The notes beneath the pieces were generated by a model, which saw nothing but the letters and a program-made list of their open reading frames with translations, did not search any database and was not told where the DNA came from. A program made the translations under genes and the position numbers. A DNA stretch of 64,000 nucleotides from Lanius collurio (lineage: Eukaryota > Chordata > Aves > Passeriformes > Laniidae): assembly GCA_020086605.1 (NCBI GenBank), contig JACBWW010000029.1, positions 2,502,560 to 2,566,559 on the forward strand. The letters run 5' to 3'. Below, piece by piece: positions 48,401-60,070 of this stretch (positions are counted from its first letter, which is position 1; every line of letters begins with the position of its first letter).

Positions 48401-50696
48401 GTTCATAGACATTTCTGAGTGTCCTGGTGGCTGCCATTCACCCAGTTAATGGGATCACTGGCTGCCTGTGACATGAGGCAGCTGAAGTTTGAGGCTCATT
48501 AGAAAATGGGAGAGACTCTGAATGTCAGGCAGGGCTTCCCATCACTTTCAAAACATGAGAGCTGAAACTTCCCTGAAATTCCAGGTGATGCTGCAAAATC
48601 CAAACAGAGCACCAGCGTCATGCCTGGGGAAAGATCCCCCTGGCTGTGGGGTTTCACTTCAGTATTTCCATTTTGTCTGAGGTCTCTGCAGCCCCAGGAG
48701 CTGCAGGCACTCAAACCCCTGTGTGGTGGCTGGTTTCTCACTTCCCCTCAGGTCTGACAGCCAGGAGTCCTCGGGTGTTTAAGGAACCTGTGTGGGGTGC
48801 ACAGGTGAAGTGTAGGGTTCCAGTTCCACAGTTGCTGCTGTGTTGGAGGTAGATGCAAACATTGGGTTGCCAGCGCTGCTGCGTCACTGATGCAAACAAT
48901 TTTCATCAGGGCAAAAGCCCGGATGAAACCACCATGGCAACCAATTTTAAATAGAAACAATAGCCCAGCTCCTCTGCTGAAATAAAGGCACAGGACCCGG
49001 GGATCAGGTTCCATGTTCCTACAGCAGACAACGCCATTTTTTGAGCGTTCATATTTTCTGGGGTTTTATTGCATCTTTACTCAGAGCATCTCAATGCGCT
49101 GTTTGCAATTTCTATGTAGCAAATACTGATGGAATGAAGCCATGTCTGTGGGGCCAGCAGCAGTCAGAGAGCAGCATGGTGGATAAAGCAAGTTCTTGCC
49201 AACTCCTTTATCTTTCCAGTTACAGGATCTCTAAGTCCCCTGCAGAGAAGTCAGTCCAGTTTTGCCCTTTACAAAAAATAAACAACAAATCATTAATGCT
49301 GAAAAGATGAAATGCTGAATCATGCCTTCCACTCTTTAGAACCTGTGTTCCACTGAGTCTGATTACTTCACACTTGCTACCTAAATCTTTGAGCAGTCTC
49401 TCCCAAGGATAGTCATGATGAGGGTTGGAAAAGAAAAAGTTCTGATGAACAGTCTAACACAGGGACAATAGTTCTAGTCAATCTCCCTGGAAATTAATGT
49501 TGGCTTATCTCATAGGAATGGGATTTTATTTGGCCCAAACAACCTCAAGCAAACTTGAAATTGCAGTGAGGGCAGTACGGCCAATGTGCAGCTGAATGAG
49601 CAAAGAGAAACCGCCTGAAAATGTTGAATATATTTTTAAACATTTTAACGAGTGTCTTTTAAGTATCTGAAATGAGGTGAAAATACATTAAAATCCAACC
49701 AGATCTCTCTCTCTCTCCCTTGTTGCAGCCAACACACCCTTAACAGAGTCAGTGGGTGTAGAAATAGGAAACAACATTTTGCTTTTGCTTAGGTAGTGGG
49801 GGTTTCCTATTTAAAAAATCAAAATAAAACAATGACTGACCTACGGCACGTAGGAAGGGCACGTCTCGAGTATCCTCAGCTCTTAATCTAAGAAGGAACT
49901 TCAGTGCCCTGGCACTGTTCTCCCCTGTGCCATTCTTATCTGACACGTAGTATCAGTTGCCAGAAACGCTGTGGCTTTATTCTGTACTTTGTATTCTAAT
50001 ATAAATGGAGCTGAATAGTTGTCATAGTCCTCTGGGCAGGGCTCCTCGCTGCTGCAGAGTTTAATATTGAGGTTGGCAACACGAGGGTGGCTGATGTAAT
50101 CCATTCCATTACCGATATTTATGGCACGCCATGTTACAATACAAAGGTTTGGAGACAGGGAAGATGTGACAAGCCAAGAAAGCCAACCTGTTCAAAAGCC
50201 AAGCTGGATCTGCAGGGGTCGATTCACCTCCCTGGGCATTCATAGAAATGTTTTTTTAATGCCTTCAGGAACATTGGTGATGCAAAATTCAGGTATAAAG
50301 CACTGATGGCAAAGTCCCTTCGCACACCCCACATCTGACTGCAGGTCTGACTTAAGCATGAGCCAGTGACTCAGGATCACCAGCAAGTGTTGTCCAAAGT
50401 CACTCCTGGGTTTCACCATTCTTTGGCCAGACATCACAAGGCTTGGTGTATTGTAACACAGGGGAAGGGGCAGCACAGAGGAGGGTTTGTTCCTCTTTCC
50501 AGCAGCATCCTTCACTCCTGCAGTGGCTCAGGAGCCAATACAGTGATCTGTGAGTTATTACGAGTCAGAAAACTATGTGCTGCTTATTTGTGCTTTCAAA
50601 GTCCAGCATATCTCCTTCTTCAGTTTCTTATTTACCTCAAAGTTTCATCAAACCTCCAACTTCCTCCCAAGAGGCAGCTCCGATCTCTGCTATGAC
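45435..50696. other. intergenic; no gene seen
   Basis: Unique DNA after the gap, with frames of 150 codons or fewer and no repeat recognised. Confidence 0.55.
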
Positions 50697-50960
50697 AGTG
50701 ACAGGACCCAGGGAAGGGCTGGAGCTGTGCCAGGGGGTTTGGGTTGGATCTCAGTAAAGGTTGTTCCCCCAGAGGGTGCTGGCACTGCCCAGGCTCCCCA
50801 GGGAATGGGCACGGCCCCGAGGCTGCCAGAGCTCCAGGAGCGATGGGACAGCGCTGCCAGGGATGCCCAGGGTGGGGGTGTTGGGGGGTCTGGGCAGGGC
50901 CAGGAGCTGCACTGGATCATCCTGTGGGTCCTTCCAGCTCAGGATGTTCTGTGACTCTAC
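50697..50960 (+). mobile_element. CR1 LINE 3' fragment
   Basis: The CR1 order is kept: GTGACAGGACCCAGGGAAGG, GGTTTGGGTTGGATCTCAG, a GGGTGCTGGCACTGCCCAGG block, then GGATCATCCTGTGGGTCCTTCC, and it closes with GATGTTCTGTGACTCTAC. The middle differs from the copies at 32.5 and 58.5 kb, so it probably belongs to another CR1 subfamily. Confidence 0.8.
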
Positions 50961-53900
50961 AAAACCTCCTCAAGCAGCTCTTTCAGGTTTAAGGGTGGGA
51001 GCTGAGTGACTCTCTACACGTTTAAGAGCCCATTTCTGTCCTACAGCTCTCCTGGAGGATCTGCAGCATCTCTTTTGCAGAGTCAGCACTTTTGTTGGTC
51101 TTAATGGAGCTGCTTCTTGTGGGAGACACTGGAAGGGCTTCACGTGTAACTGAGTGATTTCTATTCCAGACCATGGAGGAGAGAATACAGCCCACCCTGC
51201 CTGGTGCTTGGGATGTGATGTGAAAAAACCTCAGCTGCTGTGTGTGGTGTGAATGCAGTATGGTGTTTCCCACACAGATGAGCCCAACCCAAGGGCTTTC
51301 TGCCCCAAACTTCTTAAAGTTGGTGCTCCCCTGAACAGTCTAATTTTGTGTTTTACTTGCCACAGAAGTGGCAAAATTGACTTTATCAAAAAAAAAGCTC
51401 TTTGCCATACCATTCAATCAGTTTCTTGCCTTTTGCAATGGCTTCCTTGTGCTGTTGGTAAAAATAATGTTGCTTTTCCAGTATGTCATGTAAAGTGATT
51501 TCAGCTGTGTTTTTTCCACTCCTGACCTCTGCAGTGCTTGCATTTCAGACAGTTTTATACATTTATTGATTACATGAGGTACTGTTCTAATTTCTAGGAA
51601 GTAAGAACATAGCCCTTAAATCATCCAGACTCTGAAATGTTTTAATTTCCTCAAGTAAATAGAGCATATTTTGCCAGGAATCTTAAATGTATGATACATG
51701 GATCTGATTCCACTTTCACAGAGGTCTTGTGTAACTCCCTTCACTTCAGTGAAATTACTCCTGATTAGCATTGAGAAACACGTTCAGAATATGGGGAAGG
51801 GAGTGGGTTAGTGCCATTTTTTTCTGATACTGAGTGCTCTAAAAGCACTCTGAGACTGTAAACCATTACCATTTCTCAGTAAGTGTCCTCTGAGAGGACT
51901 GGGGAGGATTGAAGAGTTTTTAACCAGTAAGTCACCTCAGTTCTTTCACAAAAGAGTAGATATTTAGCCATTTCTACCTCATGGCTGTCTGGTGACTATG
52001 GAGAGTTGGAAAACTGGTGGTCTCAGTGTCATCTGCTGAGACCACAACTGCTGCCTTTGGGTTACTTCCCTTCCTGGCATAGCTCTGCTCCTCTTCCCAG
52101 GCTTTGCAAGTTTTCCTGTCAAGCAGGAAGGGAAGAGTTTTACAAAACTGCTCTACAGAGGTGTATTATTTGCCTCCTGCAGGCTCGTCATGCCTCAGCG
52201 CCTCAACACGAAGGCTGTTATTCAACAACGCCGTCAAACTCCCACACCTCGATGACTGCTCAAAGTTATGAGCACTCCCAAAATAGGGCTGGATTTTCAC
52301 AGTGATAATTGAGAGCCATAACTTTCCATCAGAGAGGCTCTGTGGGTGGGAGCAGCAGCACAGACAGCAGTATCAACAGAGTTGAGGCTTTTTACCAGGA
52401 TGTTATCTAATTTTATTGCTGTATTCATCCCATAATCCTATCAAGGTATAGCCTTTCTTCTAGGGATGTCTTCTGTGAACAGTTTTGGACCCATCTTTTG
52501 TCATTGTGAGAAGAATCTCCCATGGGAGCCAAAAAAACAACAAAAAAAAAGACTTTATGATTGTCCTAAACCTTGGTTCAGGAAACTGTTCATATTCGGA
52601 TGGGGTTTAAGCTTTATGGACATTGTTGAATAGTGCTGGCTTCACTGAACTGATGACTAGAAAAAATTGTTCATGCAGGGTTTTGTTTTCCTTCAAAAGA
52701 ACTTCCACTGCTCAGGAAACACACTCATTAGCTCACTTCTGATGCAAATATCAGAATATTTAAATGCAACTTAAATAACAGAGCGATATTCTCAGTCACT
52801 GGAAGCAATAATTGTTCTTTTGGGGCTGTGTGGCCAAAAAGGCTGAATCAAAGAACATTTATGGGTCACATTCTTATCTGGTGCTCTGCCACCTCCATCG
52901 AATAATGCCAGAGTGGCACTGCAGCAGTTGCTGCTGAGATCACAATCTGCATATAGATATTGTGTCTCTCAAGTTCTAAAAGTACTGTTACATTTGAAGT
53001 CAAAGAGAAAAGAGAGAACAAATAACACAATTTACTGCCACAGATTATTTTTATGCCTGTGTGCTCCACTTAAGAGAATACTCTGTAAATTACTTATTAT
53101 CAAGAAAAGTTATTTGTTTGCACTAATCAAGCCTTAAACTTGGAGGCATAATATGGAACTAATTATTTTTAACTAACTAATCAACATGTTTCATTCATAA
53201 GTTGGGATTTATCAATATAGCACATGAAAGGAGAGAACATATTATTATTTCAATTTAGATAATATGCAAAAAGCAGTGTGTTTGTAATGACCTGCTTTCA
53301 CTGAATATAATCAAGCTCCAAAGCTCTATTACAGGCTGGAAATAGCAGCAGCTTACTTTAATGAGATTTCTGGCTCTGGGCCCCAGCTGTTCTACGCAAG
53401 GCTCTCCCTTTGCTCTATGACCTACCAATATGTGCTGTCACCAGTAATGAGACAGGACCTATTTCCTAACATGGGGAAAAATTGGAAAGCACGAGTTCAT
53501 TCTATTCTGAGGAAACACACCCTGTTCCCCCTGCAAGGCACGAGGAGGGGAGCACTGAATATGCAACATCCCCCCCCTTCCCTTGCCAGCAGAAACACGA
53601 CACGAAACCCATCAGGTAGGGAACTCAAAGGGAAAATGGAAGTCTCTCCTGAGCTGGTTCCCTCAGCACACAGAAACCCAGTATTCATTAAACTCATCCA
53701 GAATATCTTTGTCCCCTGCAAGGACCCCAGCAAAGGACTTTCCCATTACCTGCAAGGCACAGGAAGAGGGAACAGTGGCAGTCATGGGCTCTGAATCTTG
53801 TGGATTTTGTGGAATTATGCTCATCTCAGGGCCGCGCTGGGAATGTGCCAGGAGCCAAAGAGCTGCAGTTAATTTGCCTAAAATGGAGCAGATTACCACT

Positions 53901-56900
53901 GCTCTCCTGTTTAATAATGGAGATGCAGCCTGGAGACTACAGATTCCAGCAAGCAACACTCCAAAAGGAGCCAGGAGGTCCAGGTGCTGGGGTCCTGAGG
54001 CTCCCAGGTGGACAACATGACCAACCTCATTTTGGTGTCCCTGAACTGGACTCCTGATATTGTTCTTTTTGCCTTTTTTTTTGTTTTTTGTTATTACTAT
54101 ATTCCAGACTTGTCAGAAATTCTGTTCTAGAAAATGTTTGATTAGCTACCATTTGAGGGGGAAGGGAGGGTTATGCTATTTTTATTCTTAAGCTGTCACT
54201 TGGGTTCATTAACACTTTGCACGTGAATCTGGGTTTTTTAGGACAAGAAGCCTGTGTTTTTTTCCCCTGAATAACATTGTTAAGTATTTCAGGAATCTAA
54301 AATCCACAAACTATTTCTCTGCCCTGAATATAAACCTCTTTGGAAAATGCCAACGAACATTTCAGTCAGAAAATTGGAAGGCGTGCGCTTAATGCACTTT
54401 GAAATTAAATGATTTGATGCTTTTCAATTTGTCTTTTTGCCCTTCCCAAATACCCAAAGGCACTAGCCCACTTTGTAAATGAGCAGGCTATGAAATCTTA
54501 CTTTGAGAAATGAAGGTGTCACCGACTTGCAGTAAAAATTATACTCAGCACCAGCGTACTTTGCAAGCCCTGACTAATTGGCCCCTGACACAGCCCCACA
54601 CTTCTCCATTATTAAGAGGAATTAAATAAGGAGTTATTTGTTTGAGAAGCTTCTAAACCCCAAGAGGCTGAGAAGCTAAGTCTCCCTGGGATAAATGGCT
54701 TCCTTCCCATGGAATTCACCGGATGACCATCGCTTTCCAGGTGCCTCTGGTGGTGTCCCTGGGCACGCTGTCCTGGCTCCTCCCCTGGGTGCTTCTTTCC
54801 TTCTACAATTTCAGAAATAAGATTACAAAGTGAGTTTTCAAATTTAAAGCTCTGTGCCTATGTGGAATTTATTTTTTGTCCATCTCGAGGAAGCGTTGTC
54901 CTTAAATGAAAATAGAAAAGCGCATTTGCAAAGGTCACACCGATGGATTTTGAAGTGCAGTGGTAAGAACACCACAGCCTTTGCAACACTACCTATTTCC
55001 TCTTCTAAATTATTTATGTATTTATTGTATTTTACATGAGCCATGGAAGCTAGAGGCATTTTTGCAGTGTCAGGTCATTCTAAAGTACATGCCATACAAA
55101 GAATAGGGCTAGAAAAGAGTTGTATGTAATACTGTTCATTAATATTACATAATTACTGCACACCAAATAGTTCTCTGGGCAGTGATGAGGATTTTTTTCA
55201 TAAAGACTAAAGACTCCACAGCAATGTATTCCATTAAAAGGTTGCTTAACATATGAGGGTATATCAATATATAGTACCTTCACCCAGCTGCAGCAAAATG
55301 ACGAAGCCAGCTTAGTCAAATGAAGCCATTAGCATGTATAATGTGCTTTACACAAGAGTTAAAAGGTTTATAAAATCATACTTTGATATTGCAATGACCA
55401 AGCTGAGATAGGATCTAGCAAACAGCAGTTGCAGCTGCATCAGCACAAAAATGAACTGTTGGGTTTTCTCTGCAGTCTAGAGAAGATTTTCTGCAGTCTA
55501 TGGAAATTGGTCTGGAATTAAAAAATTTTCTGTACGTGTAGGTTAATATTAGCTACTGACAGCTTGCCTGGGGTTTTTAGCTCAGCCTTCCTGGAGCAAT
55601 TGTTTAGGGTAAAATGTTGATGCAGCTTTTCAGGTCTGTTGGCTGCTTTTATTACCACTGAATGTGAGCAAGTCCTGTGTCTTCTGTGATACACTAGACC
55701 TAAAGGAATGTGGAGGAACATCTGAGTGACTAATAACCCTTAAATGATCCCTCTGAATTTTAATATATTTCACTGCACCCTTCCTAAAATCCCTGTGCTG
55801 TAAGTATAGGGTTAATTTTGACTTTAAATTTGACTTACTAAACTGTGTTAATATGCTGTCATGTGGACAAGATACAACAATGTTTAGCGTGAAACTGCAG
55901 ATCTGAACATCCTAATAGGCCTTCTGACATGCAAGAAAACAGCAGTTACAGTTTTTGAGACACAAGAAAGAGCTGATAATTCTGCCCTTAGAAAAGAGAT
56001 TCATATCCTCTTTCTGCTCCTTTTCTTCTAAGGCAGAAGATGACTTAAATGAGACCTGAATTCTCTGTTTCCCCACCAACAGTCGGAAATAGATGCAGCA
56101 ATCTGATGTTTCTGCAGCGTGAGCAGTGTCAGTGGTTGACGTTCGGGTGTTGAGTCACCGAGGGCTCACCTTTCCCTCCGGATGACACCGTGACAGCTGC
56201 AACCAGCAGATGCCTGAGAGCTGGCAGTCCTTTGATTTAAAAAAGAGAGGGTTGCTGGCAAGGCATTTTCACAAGGAGTTCCTCCTCAGCTCTGCAAGTC
56301 CTTTCACTTCTTCGCTCAATGGGACCTTGATTTGATAACACTCGGAGCGTATCACAAACGGCACATCTGCTCTGCCAGGATGAGCCGTGTGACTGAGCTG
56401 GAGAGGCTGCTTCCTGGGGATCCCACTTGCTTTCAGCTTCAGTTTATCTGTGAGCTTATCCCACTAAATTATCATTAGCAATTCCACCACGCAGGCACAC
56501 GGCCTTTTGAGTACACCTGACAGAACTGCAGATGTTCCCCTTTGCTGTCTTTCACTGGGTGTGGGGCACTGAAAGGCCAAGAAAACCACAGACCTCAGGA
56601 TTGTTTCTGACCAAGCAAAAGCGAGCACGTGGATTTCTCCACACCACTTCAGCCACCCTGAGTTTTTCCTGTGACCTGAGTCACGGTCAAGCACTTATTA
56701 TGTGATGTTCACGGTGAGACTGTCGGAATAAAAGCAGCCTAAGAAATCTAATCCTCAGAGGAGAGCAGTATGTTCCCACTTGTGGTTTAGTCTCGCAGTG
56801 AAGAGGTTGTGAAGGGGTTTGTGATCCTGGAGATTGATGCTGGGGGGAGCCTGGGTAGAGCACAGAGCCCTTGGCAGTCGTCAGCTAAAGCTGCCTAATG

Positions 56901-57350
56901 ATGGAGTGGCCCGAGGAATCCTCTCCTCTAAGGAGCCCAGAAGAGTTAAAGTGCTTCCAGAAATGAATCCATTAGGTGCTGATGGTGATTAGCAGAAGGT
57001 ACCATGATTAAAGTACTTCAAGTGTCATTCAGACTGAAACCTCTTTCAGGTGAAAAGTGTTGGATACATCAGGACTGAGCTGCAGGGACCGATTTGGTGG
57101 ATGTGGCAGCAAATCTGGGCATGAATCTCACCACTGTGGGTGAGCAAATCCTACTGAAAGAACTCTCCCCTCTCCTTCCCTTTTAAAAAAATCTTGAATA
57201 TTTGCTGTTGTGGTGAAGGTTTTCTAATTATTTCAATCTTATGTTTCAAATTTTGTCCAGAAGTTAGATCATGGCATAAGTTGTGGCAAAATCAGCGTGA
57301 TAAAGGGGTTAATTTGACTTTACAGGGATTTGAGTTTATGGCTTGATTTA
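50961..57350. other. intergenic; no gene seen, AT-rich with candidate regulatory tracts
   Basis: The block becomes more AT-rich toward CPEB4. The stretches 53,090-53,370, 54,330-54,620 and 55,080-55,400 are AT-rich but complex, with TAAT, ATTA and TGCAAA-type cores, the look of distal enhancers near developmental genes. This is an impression and not a measurement. The longest frames are about 145 codons. Confidence 0.5.
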
Positions 57351-57457
57351 AAGGACTGGAGCAACCTGGTCGAGTGGAAGGTGTCCCTGCCATGGTAGGG
57401 GTTGGAACTGGATGATGCTTAAGGTTCTTACAACACAAACCATCCATGATTCCATGG
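57351..57457 (+). mobile_element. CR1 LINE 3'-terminal fragment
   Basis: About 107 bp with the CR1 terminal order: GGAGCAACCTGGTCGAGTGG, AGGTGTCCCTGCCATGG, GGGTTGGAACTGGATGATG, AAGGTTCTTACAACACAAACC and ATGATTCCATGG. The final bases match the short terminal repeat typical of CR1. Confidence 0.9.
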
Positions 57458-58530
57458 CACTGTAAAGCTTTGTATTCCTTGAGACTCTCTTTACATCATC
57501 CAGCCACCAAAGTGAGCCCTTCCTCACAGGTGGTTAAATCCACTTATTTATAGACAATCCTGACTTCCTTCAGTGATTTTTTCCTCTTGGTAACTAATGC
57601 CTGAAATCCCTGCATGTTGGTCAGGCATTTTTTCTCAAAGAGGTTGAATGAATAGCCACAAATCCTGCTGGGCAGCTGAACCATCCCAGCGCTGGCCGTT
57701 GAGGAACCTCCCATGGTTTCAGCAATGATGGTTGTCAAGCAAAGTGATTAAAGTCAGATTTTAGAAATTCTGCTCATATCACTGCAGTCCATCTGCATCT
57801 ACCCTCATGCATTGCAAGGGTGTGCCTGAAATTAAATTAAGGCCATCTACTCAGTCTTTCCCAAATTATTCATGGAACAGCAATCTGCTGCTGGAGCCAG
57901 CTCGTGGCATCGGGACAAAAGTGCCTGTTAACCCTGAACAGGATGATGATGATGATGATGATGGTAACAACAGTATGACTAGAAAAATACAGAGGAAAAT
58001 AATGCTCAGTATCAGATGGGCTCACTGAGGTTGCAAACAGTAAACAAAAGGGGAAACTATAACCCAGTAATTACATTTTCACAAAGCTGTTTTCCCCGTA
58101 TGTAAACAAGACCATTTTCACACATCAAAACATGGTGTCTATGATTGTGAAGAAAAAGTTTATTTAATGAAAACCATTGGGAAATACGGGGTTTGGTAAA
58201 AGTATCATCCAAATTACAGTCACGGGTCTGAGGAGGCTGGAAAGAGTGTTGGAGCAAGTAGCAGACAGCCCTTTCCGAAGTGAAAACTTTTGAGAAAATG
58301 TTTCTACACGTTTCCTTTTACAATTGATTTTTTGAATGGTGTATCTACATATAGCTGTTTTAATTTCACTATATTTTGATATTCATTTTTGAACTATTTT
58401 TTTGTGTGTGTTGTAATCTGTAGGTGTGCAAAACCAGCATCCATCCTCAAAATGAACTCTTGCATAAACCAGATCTGTAGTGGACAGACTTCTTGATGCT
58501 TGCCCTCGGACTACTGAGGTTGGGTACACG
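57458..58530. other. CPEB4 upstream flank; no gene seen
   Basis: AT-rich unique DNA with one (GAT)7 run between two CR1 fragments. No exon was recognised. Confidence 0.55.
57942..57963. repeat. (GAT)7 microsatellite
   Basis: Seven consecutive GAT units plus one base in intergenic DNA upstream of CPEB4. Confidence 0.95.
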
Positions 58531-58712
58531 GAAGGAATTGTTCCCTGTGAGGGTGGGCAGGCCCTGGCACAGGGTGCCCACAGAAGCTGTGGCCGACCCT
58601 GGATCCCTGGCAGTGCCCAAGGCCAGGCTGGATGGGGCTTGGAGCAGCCTGGGAGAGCGGGAGGTGCCCCTGCCATGGCAGGAGGTGGGATGAGAAGCTC
58701 TTTAATGTCGCT
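58531..58712 (+). mobile_element. CR1 LINE 3'-end fragment abutting the CpG island
   Basis: The sequence follows the CR1 3' region: GGAATTGTTCCCTG, then GGTGGGCAGGCCCTGGCACAG, GCCCAAGGCCAGGCTGGATGG, GGAGCAGCCTGG, and GCCATGGCAGGAGGTGG ending in CTCTTTAATG. It is 5'-truncated at nearly the same point as the copies at 32.5 and 17.4 kb, which suggests one subfamily. The 3' end lies only about 70 bases from the first YY1-type motif, so the promoter's upstream edge is retrotransposon DNA. Confidence 0.88.
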
Positions 58713-58780
58713 GCCAAGCGCGGCCGCTCTCTGTGACAGCGGGCACCGACACTGACAGGTGACGCCCTGCCCTGCACAAA

Positions 58781-58943
58781 CATGGCGGGCGCCGCGCTCC
58801 TCACTCCAAGATGGCGGCGCCGCCGGCATCCGCCTGACCTCCCGCCCACACCTAAGATGGCGGCGGCGCCGCGGGCGGTGCGCGCCCAGCCCCGGGGTGG
58901 CCGCCCCAGCCGGGGAGTCCCTGCCCGCACCAAAGATGGCGGC
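58781..58943 (+). promoter_or_regulatory. row of four ATGGCGG (YY1-type) motifs, three with the full AAGATGGCGGC core
   Basis: AAGATGGCGGC occurs at 58,808-58,818, 58,854-58,864 and 58,933-58,943, and a fourth, weaker CATGGCGGG at 58,781-58,789. All are on the + strand. AAGATGGCGGC is the known consensus of the zinc-finger factor YY1 and is often found just downstream of start sites, oriented with transcription. The orientation agrees with transcription toward CPEB4. The surrounding GC-rich sequence also repeats loosely, so these may be a small degenerate tandem array. Binding itself is inference. Confidence 0.65.
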
Positions 58944-58976
58944 GCGGCGCCGGGCGGAGCCGAAGCCGGGGCCGGG

Positions 58977-59339
58977 NNNNNNNNNNNNNNNNNNNNNNNN
59001 NNNNNNNNNNNNNNNNNNNNNNNNNNNNNNNNNNNNNNNNNNNNNNNNNNNNNNNNNNNNNNNNNNNNNNNNNNNNNNNNNNNNNNNNNNNNNNNNNNNN
59101 NNNNNNNNNNNNNNNNNNNNNNNNNNNNNNNNNNNNNNNNNNNNNNNNNNNNNNNNNNNNNNNNNNNNNNNNNNNNNNNNNNNNNNNNNNNNNNNNNNNN
59201 NNNNNNNNNNNNNNNNNNNNNNNNNNNNNNNNNNNNNNNNNNNNNNNNNNNNNNNNNNNNNNNNNNNNNNNNNNNNNNNNNNNNNNNNNNNNNNNNNNNN
59301 NNNNNNNNNNNNNNNNNNNNNNNNNNNNNNNNNNNNNNN
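58977..59339. other. assembly gap (363 Ns) inside the CpG island
   Basis: The run of Ns is flanked on both sides by very GC-rich sequence, the usual place for sequencing dropout. The missing DNA probably includes part of the core promoter or first exon. Gap length may be an estimate. Confidence 0.99.
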
Positions 59340-59710
59340 ACACAACGTGCGCCGCGCGGCCCCCGCCAGCTGGTTGTCATTTGGTGCGGCCGCTCGGTCC
59401 GGGCGGCACGGGCTGGGCAGCGGCCGCGCGGGGACCAGCGAGGCACCGGCTGCGGCGGCCGCCGGGGGGGTGGGGGGCGGGGAAGGCGGCAGAAAAAAAC
59501 ACACGGAAAAAGACGCAAAACAAGGCGGCGGCAGCGGGGGCTGCGCGCCGGGGACACGTCGCCGGCTACCGAAAGCTGTCGATCGCCTCGTCCTTCCAGC
59601 TCCCCGCAGCATCGAGCCCGCGGAGATCCCCCCCCCGGTGCGGCCGGTACATGAGGGGCACGGCCCGGCCGCAGCCCAGCCGAGCCGCCGCAGGGCAGGG
59701 AGCGCCCCGA

Positions 59711-59730
59711 GCCGCCGCCGCCGCCGCCGG
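59711..59730. repeat. (GCC)6 trinucleotide run
   Basis: Six GCC units in the GC-rich segment just before the first uORF. If transcribed, it would form a stable GC-rich structure in the leader. Confidence 0.85.
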
Positions 59731-60070
59731 ACCCCCGAGCGCTGCGCCCCGAGACAGAGCCTGCCCCGAGCCCGCCGGGAGAGCCGCTTAAACACCTTCC
59801 ATGGGGGAGAGAGGAGCCCGGCCGGCCGCGCCTTCCCCTCCCTGCCGGAGGCTGCTGCGCTGCTGAGGTAAAACCCCTCCTGCCTTGCCCGAGCGAGGGA
59901 CGCGCGGGGCACCCTCAGCCCGGCCCCGCTGGATGCCGAGTGCCTGAGGAGGGAGCGCGTTCCGGGGGCTCGCTGGGCTGCGGGAGCCGCGATTCCCGGG
60001 GAAGGAGGCGAGCCCCGCACCACAAAACACCCTCCCGGCAGCAGAGAGCGAGAGAAAACCTCCTTCCCCT

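Larger units (their letters stand above)
58735..60015. promoter_or_regulatory. CpG island, presumed CPEB4 promoter (contains an assembly gap)
   Basis: CpG dinucleotides are dense here (GCGCC, GGCGG, CCGCGCGG and similar on almost every line), while they are rare through the preceding 58 kb. There is a GC-box-like GGGGCGGGGA just before 59,480, a (GCC)6 run and AAGATGGCGGC motifs. It lies directly upstream of the CPEB4 leader and no other gene start is evident, so it is most simply the CPEB4 promoter. The long ORFs crossing it on both strands result from GC-rich DNA lacking stop codons and from the Ns. Confidence 0.85.

Noticed and set aside
17384..58712. A peptide of the type PGCS..PAWPWALPGIQG.PQLLW that recurs in ORFs near 17.5, 32.6 and 58.6 kb and looks like a conserved protein family
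   Set aside because: All three occurrences are the antisense of CR1 3' ends. The similarity is that of the retrotransposon, not of a gene family.
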